From assembly GCF_004360145.1 (NCBI RefSeq), contig NZ_SAIT01000003.1, forward strand, positions 124,001 to 188,000: a stretch of DNA of 64,000 nucleotides. The letters are read 5' to 3'. Positions 1 through 8,095 of this stretch are shown in pieces (the first letter of the stretch is position 1; each line of letters begins with the position of its first letter). The position numbers were made by a program, and so were the translations under genes. The DNA is from Aliiroseovarius marinus. Its GTDB lineage: Bacteria; Pseudomonadota; Alphaproteobacteria; Rhodobacterales; Rhodobacteraceae. The notes under the pieces are model-generated. The model made no database searches, had not been told where the DNA came from, and was given only the letters and a program-made list of their open reading frames with translations.

Positions 1-81
1 AGCGAGGTCCCGCAGGACCTCTGCTGTTTCGGCTGGATCGGCATCCGAGCGAAATTGGCAAAAAACGCAGTGTATGATCAT
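1..81 (-). CDS. Dabb-family (stress-responsive A/B barrel) protein, N-terminal fragment
   Basis: A reading frame opens on the minus strand with ATG at 81 and runs off the left edge of the window, so only about 27 residues are visible. They begin MIIHCVFCQFRSDADP and then AETAEVLRDLA. The opening hydrophobic strand followed by a charged helix is how Dabb proteins (small dimeric ferredoxin-like barrels) usually begin. An AAGG element lies about 9 bases before the ATG. It lies just upstream of eda on the same strand, on its 3' side, so it may be the last gene of the edd-eda unit. The family call rests on a short stretch and is tentative; the function is unknown. Confidence 0.5.
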   Translation of the reverse strand, partial: MIIHCVFCQFRSDADPAETAEVLRDLA

Positions 82-105
82 ATGTTCTTGCCTTGAGGTA
101 ATCCG

Positions 106-747
106 TCACGAGGTCAGTGCTGCAGCCTCCGCCGCGAGTTTACTGATTTCGCCCCAGTTTCCTGCTTCTACCAAATCACCCGGTGCGACCCACGATCCGC
201 CCACGCAGAGCGTATTGGGCAGGGACAGGTAGTCCATGGCGTTCTGCAAGCTCACACCACCGGTCGGGCAGAAGCGGATCTGCGGGAGGGGCGAGGCCAG
301 AGATTTCAGGAAGGGCGTGCCGCCTGCAGCTTCGGCCGGGAAGAACTTCTGCACGGAATAGCCGCGTTCCAGCAGCCGCATGCTTTCTGTGGCTGAAGTC
401 GCGCCGGGCAAAAGCGGTAGGTCGTTGGCTTCGCAGGCGTCGAGCAGCCGATCCGTTGCGCCGGGAGAGACACCAAAGGTCGCGCCAGCTTTCTTGGCAT
501 TTTCGACGTCCTTCGTGGTCAAAAGCGTCCCCGCACCAACCACGCCGCCTTCAATTTCGGACATTTCGCGGATCACATCCAATGCCGCCGGGGTGCGCAG
601 GGTTACTTCCAGCGCGGGAAGCCCGCCGTTGACCAAGGCCTCTGCCAGCGGGGCCGCGTGGGCCACCTCTTTCACCACAAGCACCGGCACGACGGGGGCC
701 AGGCGGCAGATCTCTTCAGCGAGGTGGCTTGCCATTTCAGGTGTCAT
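106..747 (-). CDS. eda: KDPG/KHG aldolase (2-dehydro-3-deoxyphosphogluconate aldolase)
   Basis: Eda cleaves 2-keto-3-deoxy-6-phosphogluconate into pyruvate and glyceraldehyde 3-phosphate, the last step of the Entner-Doudoroff pathway in the cytoplasm. The 213-residue protein has the usual length of this class I aldolase. Lys134 in VQKFFPAEAAGG is the expected Schiff-base lysine. Glu47 and Arg51 in LEVTLRT match the catalytic Glu and the phosphate-binding Arg of the E. coli enzyme. The ATG at 747 is preceded by AAGGAG, which overlaps the end of edd, so the two genes are very probably co-transcribed with edd first. Regulation is likely shared through the operator upstream of edd. Confidence 0.95.
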   Translation of the reverse strand: MTPEMASHLAEEICRLAPVVPVLVVKEVAHAAPLAEALVNGGLPALEVTLRTPAALDVIREMSEIEGGVVGAGTLLTTKDVENAKKAGATFGVSPGATDRLLDACEANDLPLLPGATSATESMRLLERGYSVQKFFPAEAAGGTPFLKSLASPLPQIRFCPTGGVSLQNAMDYLSLPNTLCVGGSWVAPGDLVEAGNWGEISKLAAEAAALTS

Positions 748-759
748 GTCGCGGTCTCC

Positions 760-2562
760 TTAGAAAATCGAGGTTGCGCCTTCGGTCGCCGGACGGGCGG
801 CGCGGCGGAAGGTTTCAAACAGTTCACGGCCACAGCCATCGGCGTTACCGCTCAGGTCCACCTGCACGGCGGGGCGATCGGTGGCGCCGTCTGTCAGCAC
901 CTCAAGCGTTCCGTTGGTGGCATCCAGTCGGACGATATCGCCGTCCCGAATGCGCGCGATGGGGCCGCCATCGGCGGCCTCGGGGGCCACATGAATGGCC
1001 GCGGGCACCTTGCCCGACGCGCCGGACATGCGCCCGTCGGTGACCAACGCCACTTGTTGGCCGCGTCCTTGCAGGACGGACAGGATGGGGGTCAGACCGT
1101 GCAATTCCGGCATGCCGTTGGCGCGCGGGCCTTGGAAGCGCACCACGAAGATGATGTCGCCGGTCAGCTCTCCGGCCTTAAACGCGGTTTTGACGCTTTC
1201 TTGATCATGGAAGATGCGGGCAGGGGCCTCGATCACATGGCGCTCGGGGTCCACGGCGGAAATCTTGATCACGCCTTGACCCAGGTTGCCCGAGAGCTGT
1301 GACAGGCCTCCGGTCTTCTGGAATGGATCGCTGGCGGGGCGCAGGATCTTGTCGTTCAGGCTGTCGCGCGGCGCGGGCTCCCAGTATACACGGTCGCCGT
1401 CCAGTTTCGCCTCTTGCGCATAGGCGGTCAGATCGCCTGCATTGGTGGTCGCGTCTGGGTGCAGCAGGCCTTCTTCCAGAAGGTTGCCGATCATGTAGCC
1501 CAGACCGCCGGCAGCGTGGAAATGGTTCACATCCGCCAAACCGTTGGGATAGACCCGCGCCATCAGCGGCACCAAGGCTGAGATGTCGGCGAAATCTTCC
1601 AGCGTCAGAATGATACCTGCAGCCCGCGCCATCGCGGGCAGGTGCAACACGAGGTTCGTCGAGCCGCCTGTTGCCATCAAACCCACAAGCCCGTTCACAA
1701 AGGCCTTTTCGTCGAGCACATGTCCGACGGGCGTGAACTGCTCCGTCCCATGGGCAATTTCCAGCACACGACGGGTACCCTCGGCGGTCAGCGCATCGCG
1801 CAGGGGCGTGCCGGGCGTTACAAAGGAGGCGCCGGGCAGGTGCAGCCCCATGAATTCCATCAGCATCTGGTTGGTGTTCGCGGTGCCGTAAAAGGTACAG
1901 GTGCCCGGCCCGTGATAAGCGGCCATCTCGGACGCCATCAACTCTTCCCGCGTGGCGTCGCCGGTCGCAAACCGTTTGCGGGTCTCGGCCTTTTCGTCAT
2001 TCGTGATGCCCGAAGTCATTGGCCCTGCCGGCAGGAACACTGTCGGGATGTGGCCAAAGCTGGCGGCAGCAATGATCAGACCCGGCACGATCTTGTCGCA
2101 GACGCCCAGATAAAGCGCGGCATCAAAGGTGTTGTGGCTCATCGCGACGGCGGCGGCCATGGCGATCACGTCGCGGGAAAAGAGGCTCATCTCCATCCCT
2201 GTTTCGCCCTGCGTGACCCCGTCGCACATGGCAGGCACACCACCTGCAACCTGTGCAGTGGCGCCTTGTTCGCGGGCAACCTGCTTGATCAGGTCAGGGT
2301 AGGTCGCGAAGGGCGCGTGGGCGGACAGCATATCGTTATAGGCCGTAACGATCCCGATATTCGGCGCGCGTTCCGTGGCCAGTTTCGCCTGATCCACACC
2401 TGCGCTCGCGTAAGCATGCGCTTGCCCCGAACAGCTCAGATGCGCGCGGCGTGGCCCGTCTTCGACCGCGCCCGCGATCTTCTTCAGATAAGCATCGCGG
2501 CTGTCGCGCGAGCGTTCTGCGATACGGTCAGTGATAGCTGTAAGTGTCGGATGGATGGCCAT
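760..2562 (-). CDS. edd: 6-phosphogluconate dehydratase
   Basis: Edd dehydrates 6-phosphogluconate to KDPG, the committing step of the Entner-Doudoroff pathway. It belongs to the IlvD/Edd family, which carries an oxygen-sensitive iron-sulfur cluster. The family cysteine motifs are visible as [16 protein letters not shown] and [10 protein letters not shown], and the roughly 600-residue length is normal. I chose the ATG at 2562 ([13 protein letters not shown]), which gives 600 residues. An in-frame TTG at 2577 would add five residues but lacks a good ribosome binding site. The gene lies 12 bases upstream of eda on the same strand. A LacI-type palindrome about 75 bases upstream suggests repression tied to sugar-acid or sugar-phosphate supply. 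Confidence 0.95.
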   Translation of the reverse strand: MAIHPTLTAITDRIAERSRDSRDAYLKKIAGAVEDGPRRAHLSCSGQAHAYASAGVDQAKLATERAPNIGIVTAYNDMLSAHAPFATYPDLIKQVAREQGATAQVAGGVPAMCDGVTQGETGMEMSLFSRDVIAMAAAVAMSHNTFDAALYLGVCDKIVPGLIIAAASFGHIPTVFLPAGPMTSGITNDEKAETRKRFATGDATREELMASEMAAYHGPGTCTFYGTANTNQMLMEFMGLHLPGASFVTPGTPLRDALTAEGTRRVLEIAHGTEQFTPVGHVLDEKAFVNGLVGLMATGGSTNLVLHLPAMARAAGIILTLEDFADISALVPLMARVYPNGLADVNHFHAAGGLGYMIGNLLEEGLLHPDATTNAGDLTAYAQEAKLDGDRVYWEPAPRDSLNDKILRPASDPFQKTGGLSQLSGNLGQGVIKISAVDPERHVIEAPARIFHDQESVKTAFKAGELTGDIIFVVRFQGPRANGMPELHGLTPILSVLQGRGQQVALVTDGRMSGASGKVPAAIHVAPEAADGGPIARIRDGDIVRLDATNGTLEVLTDGATDRPAVQVDLSGNADGCGRELFETFRRAARPATEGATSIF

Positions 2563-2636
2563 GTTGTGCTTTTCCAAGTGCTTACGGTTGCGCGTTACGA
2601 TAAGGATACCGTGTTCGTGCCCCAGTTAACAGAAAA

Positions 2637-2650
2637 TGATAGCGCTAACA
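2637..2650 (-). promoter_or_regulatory. LacI-family operator upstream of edd (CceR-like)
   Basis: TGATAGCGCTAACA is a 14-base near-perfect palindrome with one mismatched pair. Its central CG lies in an AGCGCT core typical of LacI-family operators. It lies about 75 bases upstream of the edd start, and on the minus strand a TTGTTA-like -35 element overlaps it. In Rhodobacter sphaeroides the LacI-family regulator CceR is known to control Entner-Doudoroff genes; assigning this site to a CceR orthologue is inference. Confidence 0.6.
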
Positions 2651-2769
2651 ATAGCTGGTTTTAATATGACGGCAGAATGTTCGGGCGCGTGGGATTGGAA
2701 TTTGCCTTTCCGTAGCCTCGGCCACGCGGTAGGGAGGGCGCGAAACGCACTGAACCTCGCAGGCCGCAT

Positions 2770-3975
2770 ATGACCCAAGACACTGACCGCCCGGTAATCC
2801 GCCTGAAGCCCAAGGCCAACGCACGCGCCATCCGGCACGGGGCGCCGTGGGTCTATGATAACGAGCTGGTCACGGATCGCCGCACCAAAAAGATCGAAGC
2901 AGGTAGCATTGCAACGCTGGAAGACGCGGGGCGCGAGGTGATTGGCACCGTCGCCGTCACCCCTGGCTCGCGGATTTTTGCCCGCATTCTGGATCGTGAT
3001 CCGGCGGCGCAAATTGATGTCGAGTGGTTCAAGGCCAAGTTTCAAGCGGCGCTGGAGCACCGCGCGCGCCTGTTCGACGCGCCCTTCTATCGCCTGATCC
3101 ATGCCGAGGCGGACGGGCTGCCGGGTGTGATCATCGACCGGTTTGGGGACACTGCTGTGGTGCAGCCCAACGCCGCATGGGCCGAGACGCATCTGGATCA
3201 GCTGACCGAGGCTCTGGTTCAGGTCACGGGTGTGACCAATGTGCTGAAGAATGCGTCTGGCCGGTCGCGCCAGTTGGAGGGGTTGGATGCGGATAACGCG
3301 GTTCTACGCGGCGCTGCCCCCGAGGCGCCGGTTCACGTGCCGATGAATGGCGCGACCTATCTGGCGGACCTGACCGGGGGGCAGAAAACGGGCCTCTTTT
3401 ATGACCAGCGCCCGAACCATGCCTTTGCGGCAGGGCTGTCGAAAGATGCGCGCGTGCTGGATGTGTTCTCGCATGTGGGTGGGTTTTCACTGGCGGCATT
3501 GGCGGGTGGCGCGTCCTCGGCGGTGGCTGTTGATGGATCGGCTGCAGCTTTGGCTCTGGCTGAGGGCGGGGCCGAAGCGATGGGTGCAGCTGACCGCTTC
3601 TCGACCCGTCAGGGCGACGCGTTTGATGTGCTGACGGCTCTGAATGACGAAGGCGCGCAGTTCGACGTGGTTATCTGCGATCCGCCCGCTTTTGCACCGT
3701 CCAAGAAGGCGCTAGAGCCCGGTCTGCGCGCCTATGAACGCGTGGCGCGTTTGGCCGCGCCTTTGGTGGCGCCGGGTGGCTATCTGGGCCTCTGTTCCTG
3801 TTCACACGCGGCGACGATCGACAAGTTCCGCAATGCCTCGATCCGCGGAATCGGACGGGCAGGGCGCAACAGCCAGTTGATCCACACGGGCTTTGCCGGG
3901 GCTGATCACCCGATGCATCCGCAATTGGCTGAAAGCGGCTATCTGAAGTCGCTCTTTTTCCGGATCCTGCCGTGA
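2770..3975 (+). CDS. RlmI-like class I SAM-dependent rRNA methyltransferase
   Basis: The 401-residue protein has an N-terminal PUA-like RNA-binding region (about residues 8-75, with RLKPKANARAIRHGAPWVY). A C-terminal Rossmann methyltransferase domain follows. The SAM-binding motif is DVFSHVGGFSLAALAGG. The catalytic DPPAF motif (CDPPAFAPSKK) and a cysteine-rich LCSCSH motif lie in the usual order. This is the layout of RlmI, which makes m5C1962 in 23S rRNA in E. coli, so a cytosine-5 rRNA methyltransferase is the best guess; the exact target cannot be read from sequence. The next gene starts inside its stop codon, which suggests translational coupling. Confidence 0.85.
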   Translation: MTQDTDRPVIRLKPKANARAIRHGAPWVYDNELVTDRRTKKIEAGSIATLEDAGREVIGTVAVTPGSRIFARILDRDPAAQIDVEWFKAKFQAALEHRARLFDAPFYRLIHAEADGLPGVIIDRFGDTAVVQPNAAWAETHLDQLTEALVQVTGVTNVLKNASGRSRQLEGLDADNAVLRGAAPEAPVHVPMNGATYLADLTGGQKTGLFYDQRPNHAFAAGLSKDARVLDVFSHVGGFSLAALAGGASSAVAVDGSAAALALAEGGAEAMGAADRFSTRQGDAFDVLTALNDEGAQFDVVICDPPAFAPSKKALEPGLRAYERVARLAAPLVAPGGYLGLCSCSHAATIDKFRNASIRGIGRAGRNSQLIHTGFAGADHPMHPQLAESGYLKSLFFRILP

Positions 3976-4523
3976 AGGTTCTGATCGACGCCTGCGTCCT
4001 TTACCCAACCGTCATGCGCGAGATGGTTTTGGGCGCGGCGAAGCTGGGGCTATTCACGCCCCTCTGGTCGCCCCGCATTCTGGAAGAATGGGCGCGCGCA
4101 GCCGCGAAACTTGGCCCGGATCAGGAAGCCTTTGCACGCGGAGAGATTGCTCTGTTGAATGCTTATTGGCCCAAGGCGACGGTTCAGCCGGGCGCGGGCG
4201 TCGAGGCGCGCCTGTGGCTGCCGGATCAGAACGACATTCACGTTCTGGCCGCCGCCGTGACGGGTGGCGCAGATGTGCTTCTGACGCTGAATAACGCCGA
4301 TTTCCCGCGCCATACGCTGGCCGAGGAAGGATTGCAGCGCGAAAGCCCAGACCTGTTCTTGCGGAGTTTTGTGGATAGTCACCCACAGGATATGTCCGCT
4401 CTGGCTCAACGCGTACTGTCCGAGGCGATCCGTCTCTCCGGTGACAATACCTGGACCCTGCGCAAGCTGATGAAAAAGGCGCGCCTGCCTCGCCTAGGCA
4501 AGGCGTTGGAAAGTCTGGGCTAA
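3972..4523 (+). CDS. PIN domain protein (putative ribonuclease, RSP_2648-like)
   Basis: A 183-residue protein starting at GTG 3972, which overlaps the stop of the methyltransferase gene as GTGA. The PIN fold is suggested by an early acidic residue in KVLIDACVLYP, a conserved Arg/Glu helix (PRILEEWARA) and a later acidic cluster (LPDQNDIHVLAAAV) that would bind metal. PIN proteins are metal-dependent single-strand RNases and often serve as toxins, but there is no antitoxin-sized gene here. Its coupling to an rRNA methyltransferase instead suggests a housekeeping RNA role (inference). It is somewhat longer than VapC toxins (about 130 residues), with a basic C-terminal helix. Its stop overlaps that of the convergent protease gene by four bases. 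Confidence 0.75.
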   Translation: MKVLIDACVLYPTVMREMVLGAAKLGLFTPLWSPRILEEWARAAAKLGPDQEAFARGEIALLNAYWPKATVQPGAGVEARLWLPDQNDIHVLAAAVTGGADVLLTLNNADFPRHTLAEEGLQRESPDLFLRSFVDSHPQDMSALAQRVLSEAIRLSGDNTWTLRKLMKKARLPRLGKALESLG

Positions 4524-5200
4524 ACCCACTTCTCTTGGTTTTTCTCGATCGCGGCGATGCGGTCGGCGGTTTTCGGGTGGCTCATCAGCCAGGCCGGCAT
4601 GACGCCGCCACGCCCCTGGGTTAGCTCGTCCAGCTTGCCAAACAGGCTTTTCTGCCCCTCGGCCCCGATGCCGGATTTGATCAGCAGCGCGGTTGCATAG
4701 GCATCGGCTTCGTATTCGTCGCCGCGGCTAAGGCCTGCCGCGACCAGTCGTGTCAGGATGCGCGCGATATAGACGCCGGCACCGGGCAGGATGCGGGACA
4801 GCATCATGGTCAGCACGGTGCGCAAGGCGTTTTGGCCAGAGAAATCGATCATTCGCTTGCGGGCGTGGCCCAGCGCGACATGGCCCAGCTCATGCGCGAT
4901 GACGCTGGCCAGTTCCTCGCCGGTCACGCGGCCCTTTAGGTACTCGTCATAAAAGCCCCGCGTGATGAAAATCCGGCCGTCTGGGGCCGCAAGCCCGTTC
5001 ACCGGCTGGATTTCGTAAATGTGCACCGGGATGTCTGCCAGATCCAAACTGGCTGCCATCCGGTCCGTCAGTGCCTTCAGCTTCGGGTCCGCCAGCCGGG
5101 TGGATTTCGCGTCTAGCTCGCGATGGGTGCGCCAGACCGAGAACCGATAGAGGATCAGGCCATAAAGGATGGGCAGAAGAATGGGCAGCAGCTTGGTCAT
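4520..5200 (-). CDS. M48-family zinc metalloprotease, membrane-anchored
   Basis: A 226-residue protein with one hydrophobic N-terminal segment (about residues 5-22) that probably anchors it in the inner membrane. The zinc site is clear: HELGH at residues 103-107 gives two histidines and the catalytic Glu104. SRGDEYEAD supplies the third ligand, probably Glu162. This is the M48 core (HtpX/Oma1/BepA relatives) without TPR repeats. Such enzymes take part in membrane or envelope protein quality control; the substrate here is unknown. It lies about 40 bases from the DedA gene on the same strand. Confidence 0.88.
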   Translation of the reverse strand: MTKLLPILLPILYGLILYRFSVWRTHRELDAKSTRLADPKLKALTDRMAASLDLADIPVHIYEIQPVNGLAAPDGRIFITRGFYDEYLKGRVTGEELASVIAHELGHVALGHARKRMIDFSGQNALRTVLTMMLSRILPGAGVYIARILTRLVAAGLSRGDEYEADAYATALLIKSGIGAEGQKSLFGKLDELTQGRGGVMPAWLMSHPKTADRIAAIEKNQEKWV

Positions 5201-5239
5201 GCTCCCTATATGGGGGCAAAACCGTGCGCAGGGAAGGGG

Positions 5240-5881
5240 TTAGGGGGTGGTGTCTGCGACCCTGTCCGCGAGGTTCTTGTGACGCTCATGCGCGCGCATC
5301 ATCGCTTTGATCCACACAAACGCGCCCACTGCCACCACAAGGGCGGCCAACAGGCCCGCGATATTGCCCATCAGGTCAGCAAGGATTTCGATCCGGGATG
5401 CGAACATGAAGCCCAGCCCGACATAGAGCGTGACCCAGATCGTCTCGCCCAAAATGTCCCAGACGGCGAAGCGCAGCCAGCCCAGACCGGTCGCACCCGC
5501 CGCGAAATTCACCCATGGTCCCAGCGGGGCTACCGCCCATGTGGACAGGAACACGCCAATGCCGCCGCGCCGATCGACGAACGCATGCGCCTTGGCCAGC
5601 ACCGCCTTGCGGGCCGGGTTGCGCGCCAAACGCTCTAACGCAGGTGTGCCGCCGAAGCGCCCGATGGCAAAGCCCGTCTGGTCCCCGATCACCGCGCCGA
5701 TGAAGGCGGCGGAGACCACATTGGTCAGCACCAGATCTCCGGTCGCGGCAAAGGCGCCGCCCGCGAGCATCATCAGAGAGGTCGGGATAGGCAGCGCAAG
5801 GCAGGACAGGAAGGCCGAGGCAAAGACCACCCACGGCCCATAGTCGGACAGAAGCGTGAAGACGAGCTCGGTCGAGATCAT
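5240..5881 (-). CDS. DedA-family integral membrane protein
   Basis: A 213-residue polytopic membrane protein with the SNARE-associated/VTT-type domain of the DedA family. Hydrophobic segments lie near residues 15-40, 50-70, 135-165 and 170-195. The central amphipathic part contains GAVIGDQTGFAIGRFGG, and an arginine-rich FVDRRGGIGVFLSTW follows. DedA members are linked to lipid carrier (undecaprenyl phosphate or phospholipid) transport and membrane homeostasis. The start overlaps the stop of the upstream 122-residue membrane protein (ATGA), so the two are probably translated together. Confidence 0.88.
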   Translation of the reverse strand: MISTELVFTLLSDYGPWVVFASAFLSCLALPIPTSLMMLAGGAFAATGDLVLTNVVSAAFIGAVIGDQTGFAIGRFGGTPALERLARNPARKAVLAKAHAFVDRRGGIGVFLSTWAVAPLGPWVNFAAGATGLGWLRFAVWDILGETIWVTLYVGLGFMFASRIEILADLMGNIAGLLAALVVAVGAFVWIKAMMRAHERHKNLADRVADTTP

Positions 5882-6246
5882 TGCGGCCCGCCTTCCTGCG
5901 GGGTCGCAGCGCGATGGGCCATAATGGCGGCCTCGATCCGCGCAATCAACTCGTCCAGTGGAATGCCCTGTGCTTCGGCAAGACGTTTCAGGTTGCGGCC
6001 TTTGGGGTCATCCTCTCCAAGCGCCAAAGCCTCGACCATCACAGGGCGCGGGATGTCCCATGAATGTGCCACATAGTGTGGCGTCATCCAGCCCGCGATT
6101 GGCTGGTCGATGTGGGCAGGATCATTCCAGTAGACCCAATTGCTGACCGTGCGCACGCCAAAGAAGGTTGATGCCATCAGGGCAACAACAAGGACGACCG
6201 TGGCGACAGGGGCAGCGGCCCACATGCGGCGCAGGGATGTGATCAC
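5878..6246 (-). CDS. Uncharacterised single-pass membrane protein
   Basis: A 122-residue protein I do not recognise. It has one N-terminal membrane segment (about residues 13-33, APVATVVLVVALMASTFFGV). A periplasmic-looking stretch rich in Trp and Pro follows (WVYWNDPAHIDQPIAGWMTP). The soluble tail contains an apparent helix-turn motif (GRNLKRLAEAQGIPLDELIA) and ends in a charged helix. The stop overlaps the start of the DedA gene by four bases, so it probably works with, or is expressed with, that protein. Similar small proteins seem confined to roseobacter relatives, but I cannot check this here. Confidence 0.7.
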   Translation of the reverse strand: MITSLRRMWAAAPVATVVLVVALMASTFFGVRTVSNWVYWNDPAHIDQPIAGWMTPHYVAHSWDIPRPVMVEALALGEDDPKGRNLKRLAEAQGIPLDELIARIEAAIMAHRAATPQEGGPQ

Positions 6247-6383
6247 TGGAATTCTCCTTCCTGTCAGGGTTACACGGGCGAGGTCAGACTTTCCGTCACC
6301 ATCTGTGCGACATTTCGCCGGGTTTCTCCAGAGCCCTTGTCGCGTCTATGCCCACCGCAACCCAGCTTGCAAGGATCACCGAC

Positions 6384-6701
6384 ATGACCAAGGCCCGCTC
6401 CATCTGGATGTTTCGCAAAATCGCGTCCGTCGAAGGGTGGAGCTATATCGTGCTTCTGTTCATCGCCATGCCCTTGAAATACTGGGCTGGTATGACGGAA
6501 GTCGTTCCCTTGGTCGGGATGGCGCATGGCTGGTTGTTCGTCGCCTATATGGGCGCGCTGGTCTTTGCGTCGTCCTATGGCGGGCTGTCGATGACGCGAG
6601 TGAACTGGGCCATTCTGGCCAGCTTGCTGCCCTTTGGCACCTTCGTTCATGATCCGTATCTGAAGCGCGAAGAAGAGGCCGTGCGCGGAGACGCAGTTTA
6701 A
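6384..6701 (+). CDS. DUF3817 integral membrane protein
   Basis: A 105-residue protein with three predicted membrane segments and the DUF3817 pattern: VEGWSYIVLLFIAMPLKYW, then a conserved histidine in GMAHGWLFVAYMGAL, then a third helix before a short charged tail. An in-frame ATG at 6348 would add 12 residues. I prefer 6384 because AAGGA lies about 9 bases before it and the conserved region starts just after it. Function unknown; members are small inner-membrane proteins. Its stop overlaps the convergent VWA gene by four bases. Confidence 0.8.
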   Translation: MTKARSIWMFRKIASVEGWSYIVLLFIAMPLKYWAGMTEVVPLVGMAHGWLFVAYMGALVFASSYGGLSMTRVNWAILASLLPFGTFVHDPYLKREEEAVRGDAV

Positions 6702-7882
6702 CGCCCCAAATCTTTCATGCCGCGCTCGATCCCGTCGATGGTCATGGGGACCATGCGGCCTTCGAAGATCTGGTTGATCATCTGAACCGACTGGGTATAG
6801 CGCCAGTGATGCTCGGGCAGGGGATTGATCCACATGTTGTCCGGCCATTGCTCGCGCGCGCGTTCCAGCCAGACTTGGCCGGTCTCGTCGTTCCAATGCT
6901 CGTTCGCGCCACCGCGATAGGCGATCTCGTAGGGCGACATGGACGCGTCCCCCACGAAAATGCATTTATAGTCCGAGCCATAGGTGCGCAGCACGTCCCA
7001 TGTGGGGATCTGCTCGGTCCAGCGACGGTTGTTGTCGCGCCAGACGCCCTCATACAGGCAGTTGTGAAAGTAGTAGTATTCCAGATGCTTGAACTCGGCC
7101 CGTGCGGCGGAAAACAGCTCCTCCACCACTTTGATATGCGGGTCCATGGATCCGCCAACATCGAGGAATAACAACACCTTGACGGCATTTCTTCGTTCAG
7201 GGCGGGTCTTCACATCAAGATAGCCGTGCTCGGCTGTGGCGCGGATGGTGCCGTCCAGATCCAGCTCGTCATGCGCCCCATCACGTGCCCAGTTGCGCAG
7301 GCGTTTCAGAGCGACCTTGATGTTGCGGGTGCCAAGTTCGACCGAGTCGTCGAGGTTCTTGAATTCGCGCTTGTCCCAGACCTTCACCGCGCGCTGGTGG
7401 CGGGACCGATCCTGACCGATCCGCACGCCCTCGGGGTTATATCCATAGGCGCCAAAGGGCGAGGTGCCCGCGGTGCCGATCCACTTGTTGCCCCCTTGGT
7501 GGCGGCCTTCCTGTTCCTTCAGACGCTCTTTCAGCGTCTCCATCAGCTTGTCGAAGCCGCCCAGTGCCTCGATCTCGGCCTTTTCTTCCTCGGTCAGGAA
7601 CTTCTCGGCCATCTTTTCCAGCCATTCCTGCGGGATATCGACGGCTTCCAGCATCTGCTCGGTGCTGATGGCTTCCAGCCCTTCAAAGCTGGCAGCAAAG
7701 GCGCGGTCGAACTTGTCCAGGTTCCGCTCGTCCTTCACCATCGCGGTGCGGGCGAGGTAGTAGAAGCCTTCGACGTCATAAGTGACCAGCCCCGCCTTCA
7801 TTGCCTCTAGAAAAGACAGGTATTCACGCAAGGATACCGGCACATTGGCGGCACGAAGGTTTTCGAAGAAGGGCAGGAACAT
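6698..7882 (-). CDS. CoxE-like VWA domain protein
   Basis: A 394-residue protein with an N-terminal CoxE-type helical region and a C-terminal von Willebrand A domain. The metal-ion-dependent adhesion motif is intact as DVGGS (DxGxS, in VLLFLDVGGSMDPH). The middle is charged and carries an EEKAEIEAL-type coiled region. VWA proteins of this type usually partner with a MoxR AAA+ ATPase, as chaperones that insert cofactors or remodel complexes. A MoxR ATPase lies about 2.5 kb away on the same strand, which fits a split MoxR/VWA pair. The target is not evident; no cox, mox or nor genes are nearby. Confidence 0.87.
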   Translation of the reverse strand: MFLPFFENLRAANVPVSLREYLSFLEAMKAGLVTYDVEGFYYLARTAMVKDERNLDKFDRAFAASFEGLEAISTEQMLEAVDIPQEWLEKMAEKFLTEEEKAEIEALGGFDKLMETLKERLKEQEGRHQGGNKWIGTAGTSPFGAYGYNPEGVRIGQDRSRHQRAVKVWDKREFKNLDDSVELGTRNIKVALKRLRNWARDGAHDELDLDGTIRATAEHGYLDVKTRPERRNAVKVLLFLDVGGSMDPHIKVVEELFSAARAEFKHLEYYYFHNCLYEGVWRDNNRRWTEQIPTWDVLRTYGSDYKCIFVGDASMSPYEIAYRGGANEHWNDETGQVWLERAREQWPDNMWINPLPEHHWRYTQSVQMINQIFEGRMVPMTIDGIERGMKDLGR

Positions 7883-7891
7883 GGGCGTGCC

Positions 7892-8053
7892 TTAGGCTCG
7901 GGTGATCATGATGGCGATGAAGGTCGCGATCAGCGCCAGAACGATGCCGTAGACCGCACCATATTGCGCCATATCCAGCCGGTTCCCGCCGCTTTTCTTT
8001 GCCCGCAGCGCACCGAAGGTTGCGCCCACCACAAAAGCCACAATTACAATCAT
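7892..8053 (-). CDS. Small two-helix membrane protein (53 aa)
   Basis: A 53-residue frame starts at ATG 8053 and ends just before the VWA gene. It has two hydrophobic segments: residues 1-16 (MIVIVAFVVGATFGAL) and about 33-51 (AVYGIVLALIATFIAIM). A basic loop lies between them (RAKKSGGNRLDMAQY). The position between two same-strand genes, the clean membrane pattern and the tight 9-base gap to the VWA start all argue that it is a real gene. Function unknown. Confidence 0.72.
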   Translation of the reverse strand: MIVIVAFVVGATFGALRAKKSGGNRLDMAQYGAVYGIVLALIATFIAIMITRA

Positions 8054-8095
8054 CTTCGCATCCCTGGCCTATCGTCCCCGCGTTGCGGGGGCCTG

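Noticed and set aside
1642-2664. Long plus-strand frame opposite edd
   Set aside because: Antisense shadow caused by GC-rich third positions; edd has full family motifs.
3972-4523. PIN protein as a VapC toxin
   Set aside because: No adjacent antitoxin, longer than VapC, and coupled to an rRNA methyltransferase gene.
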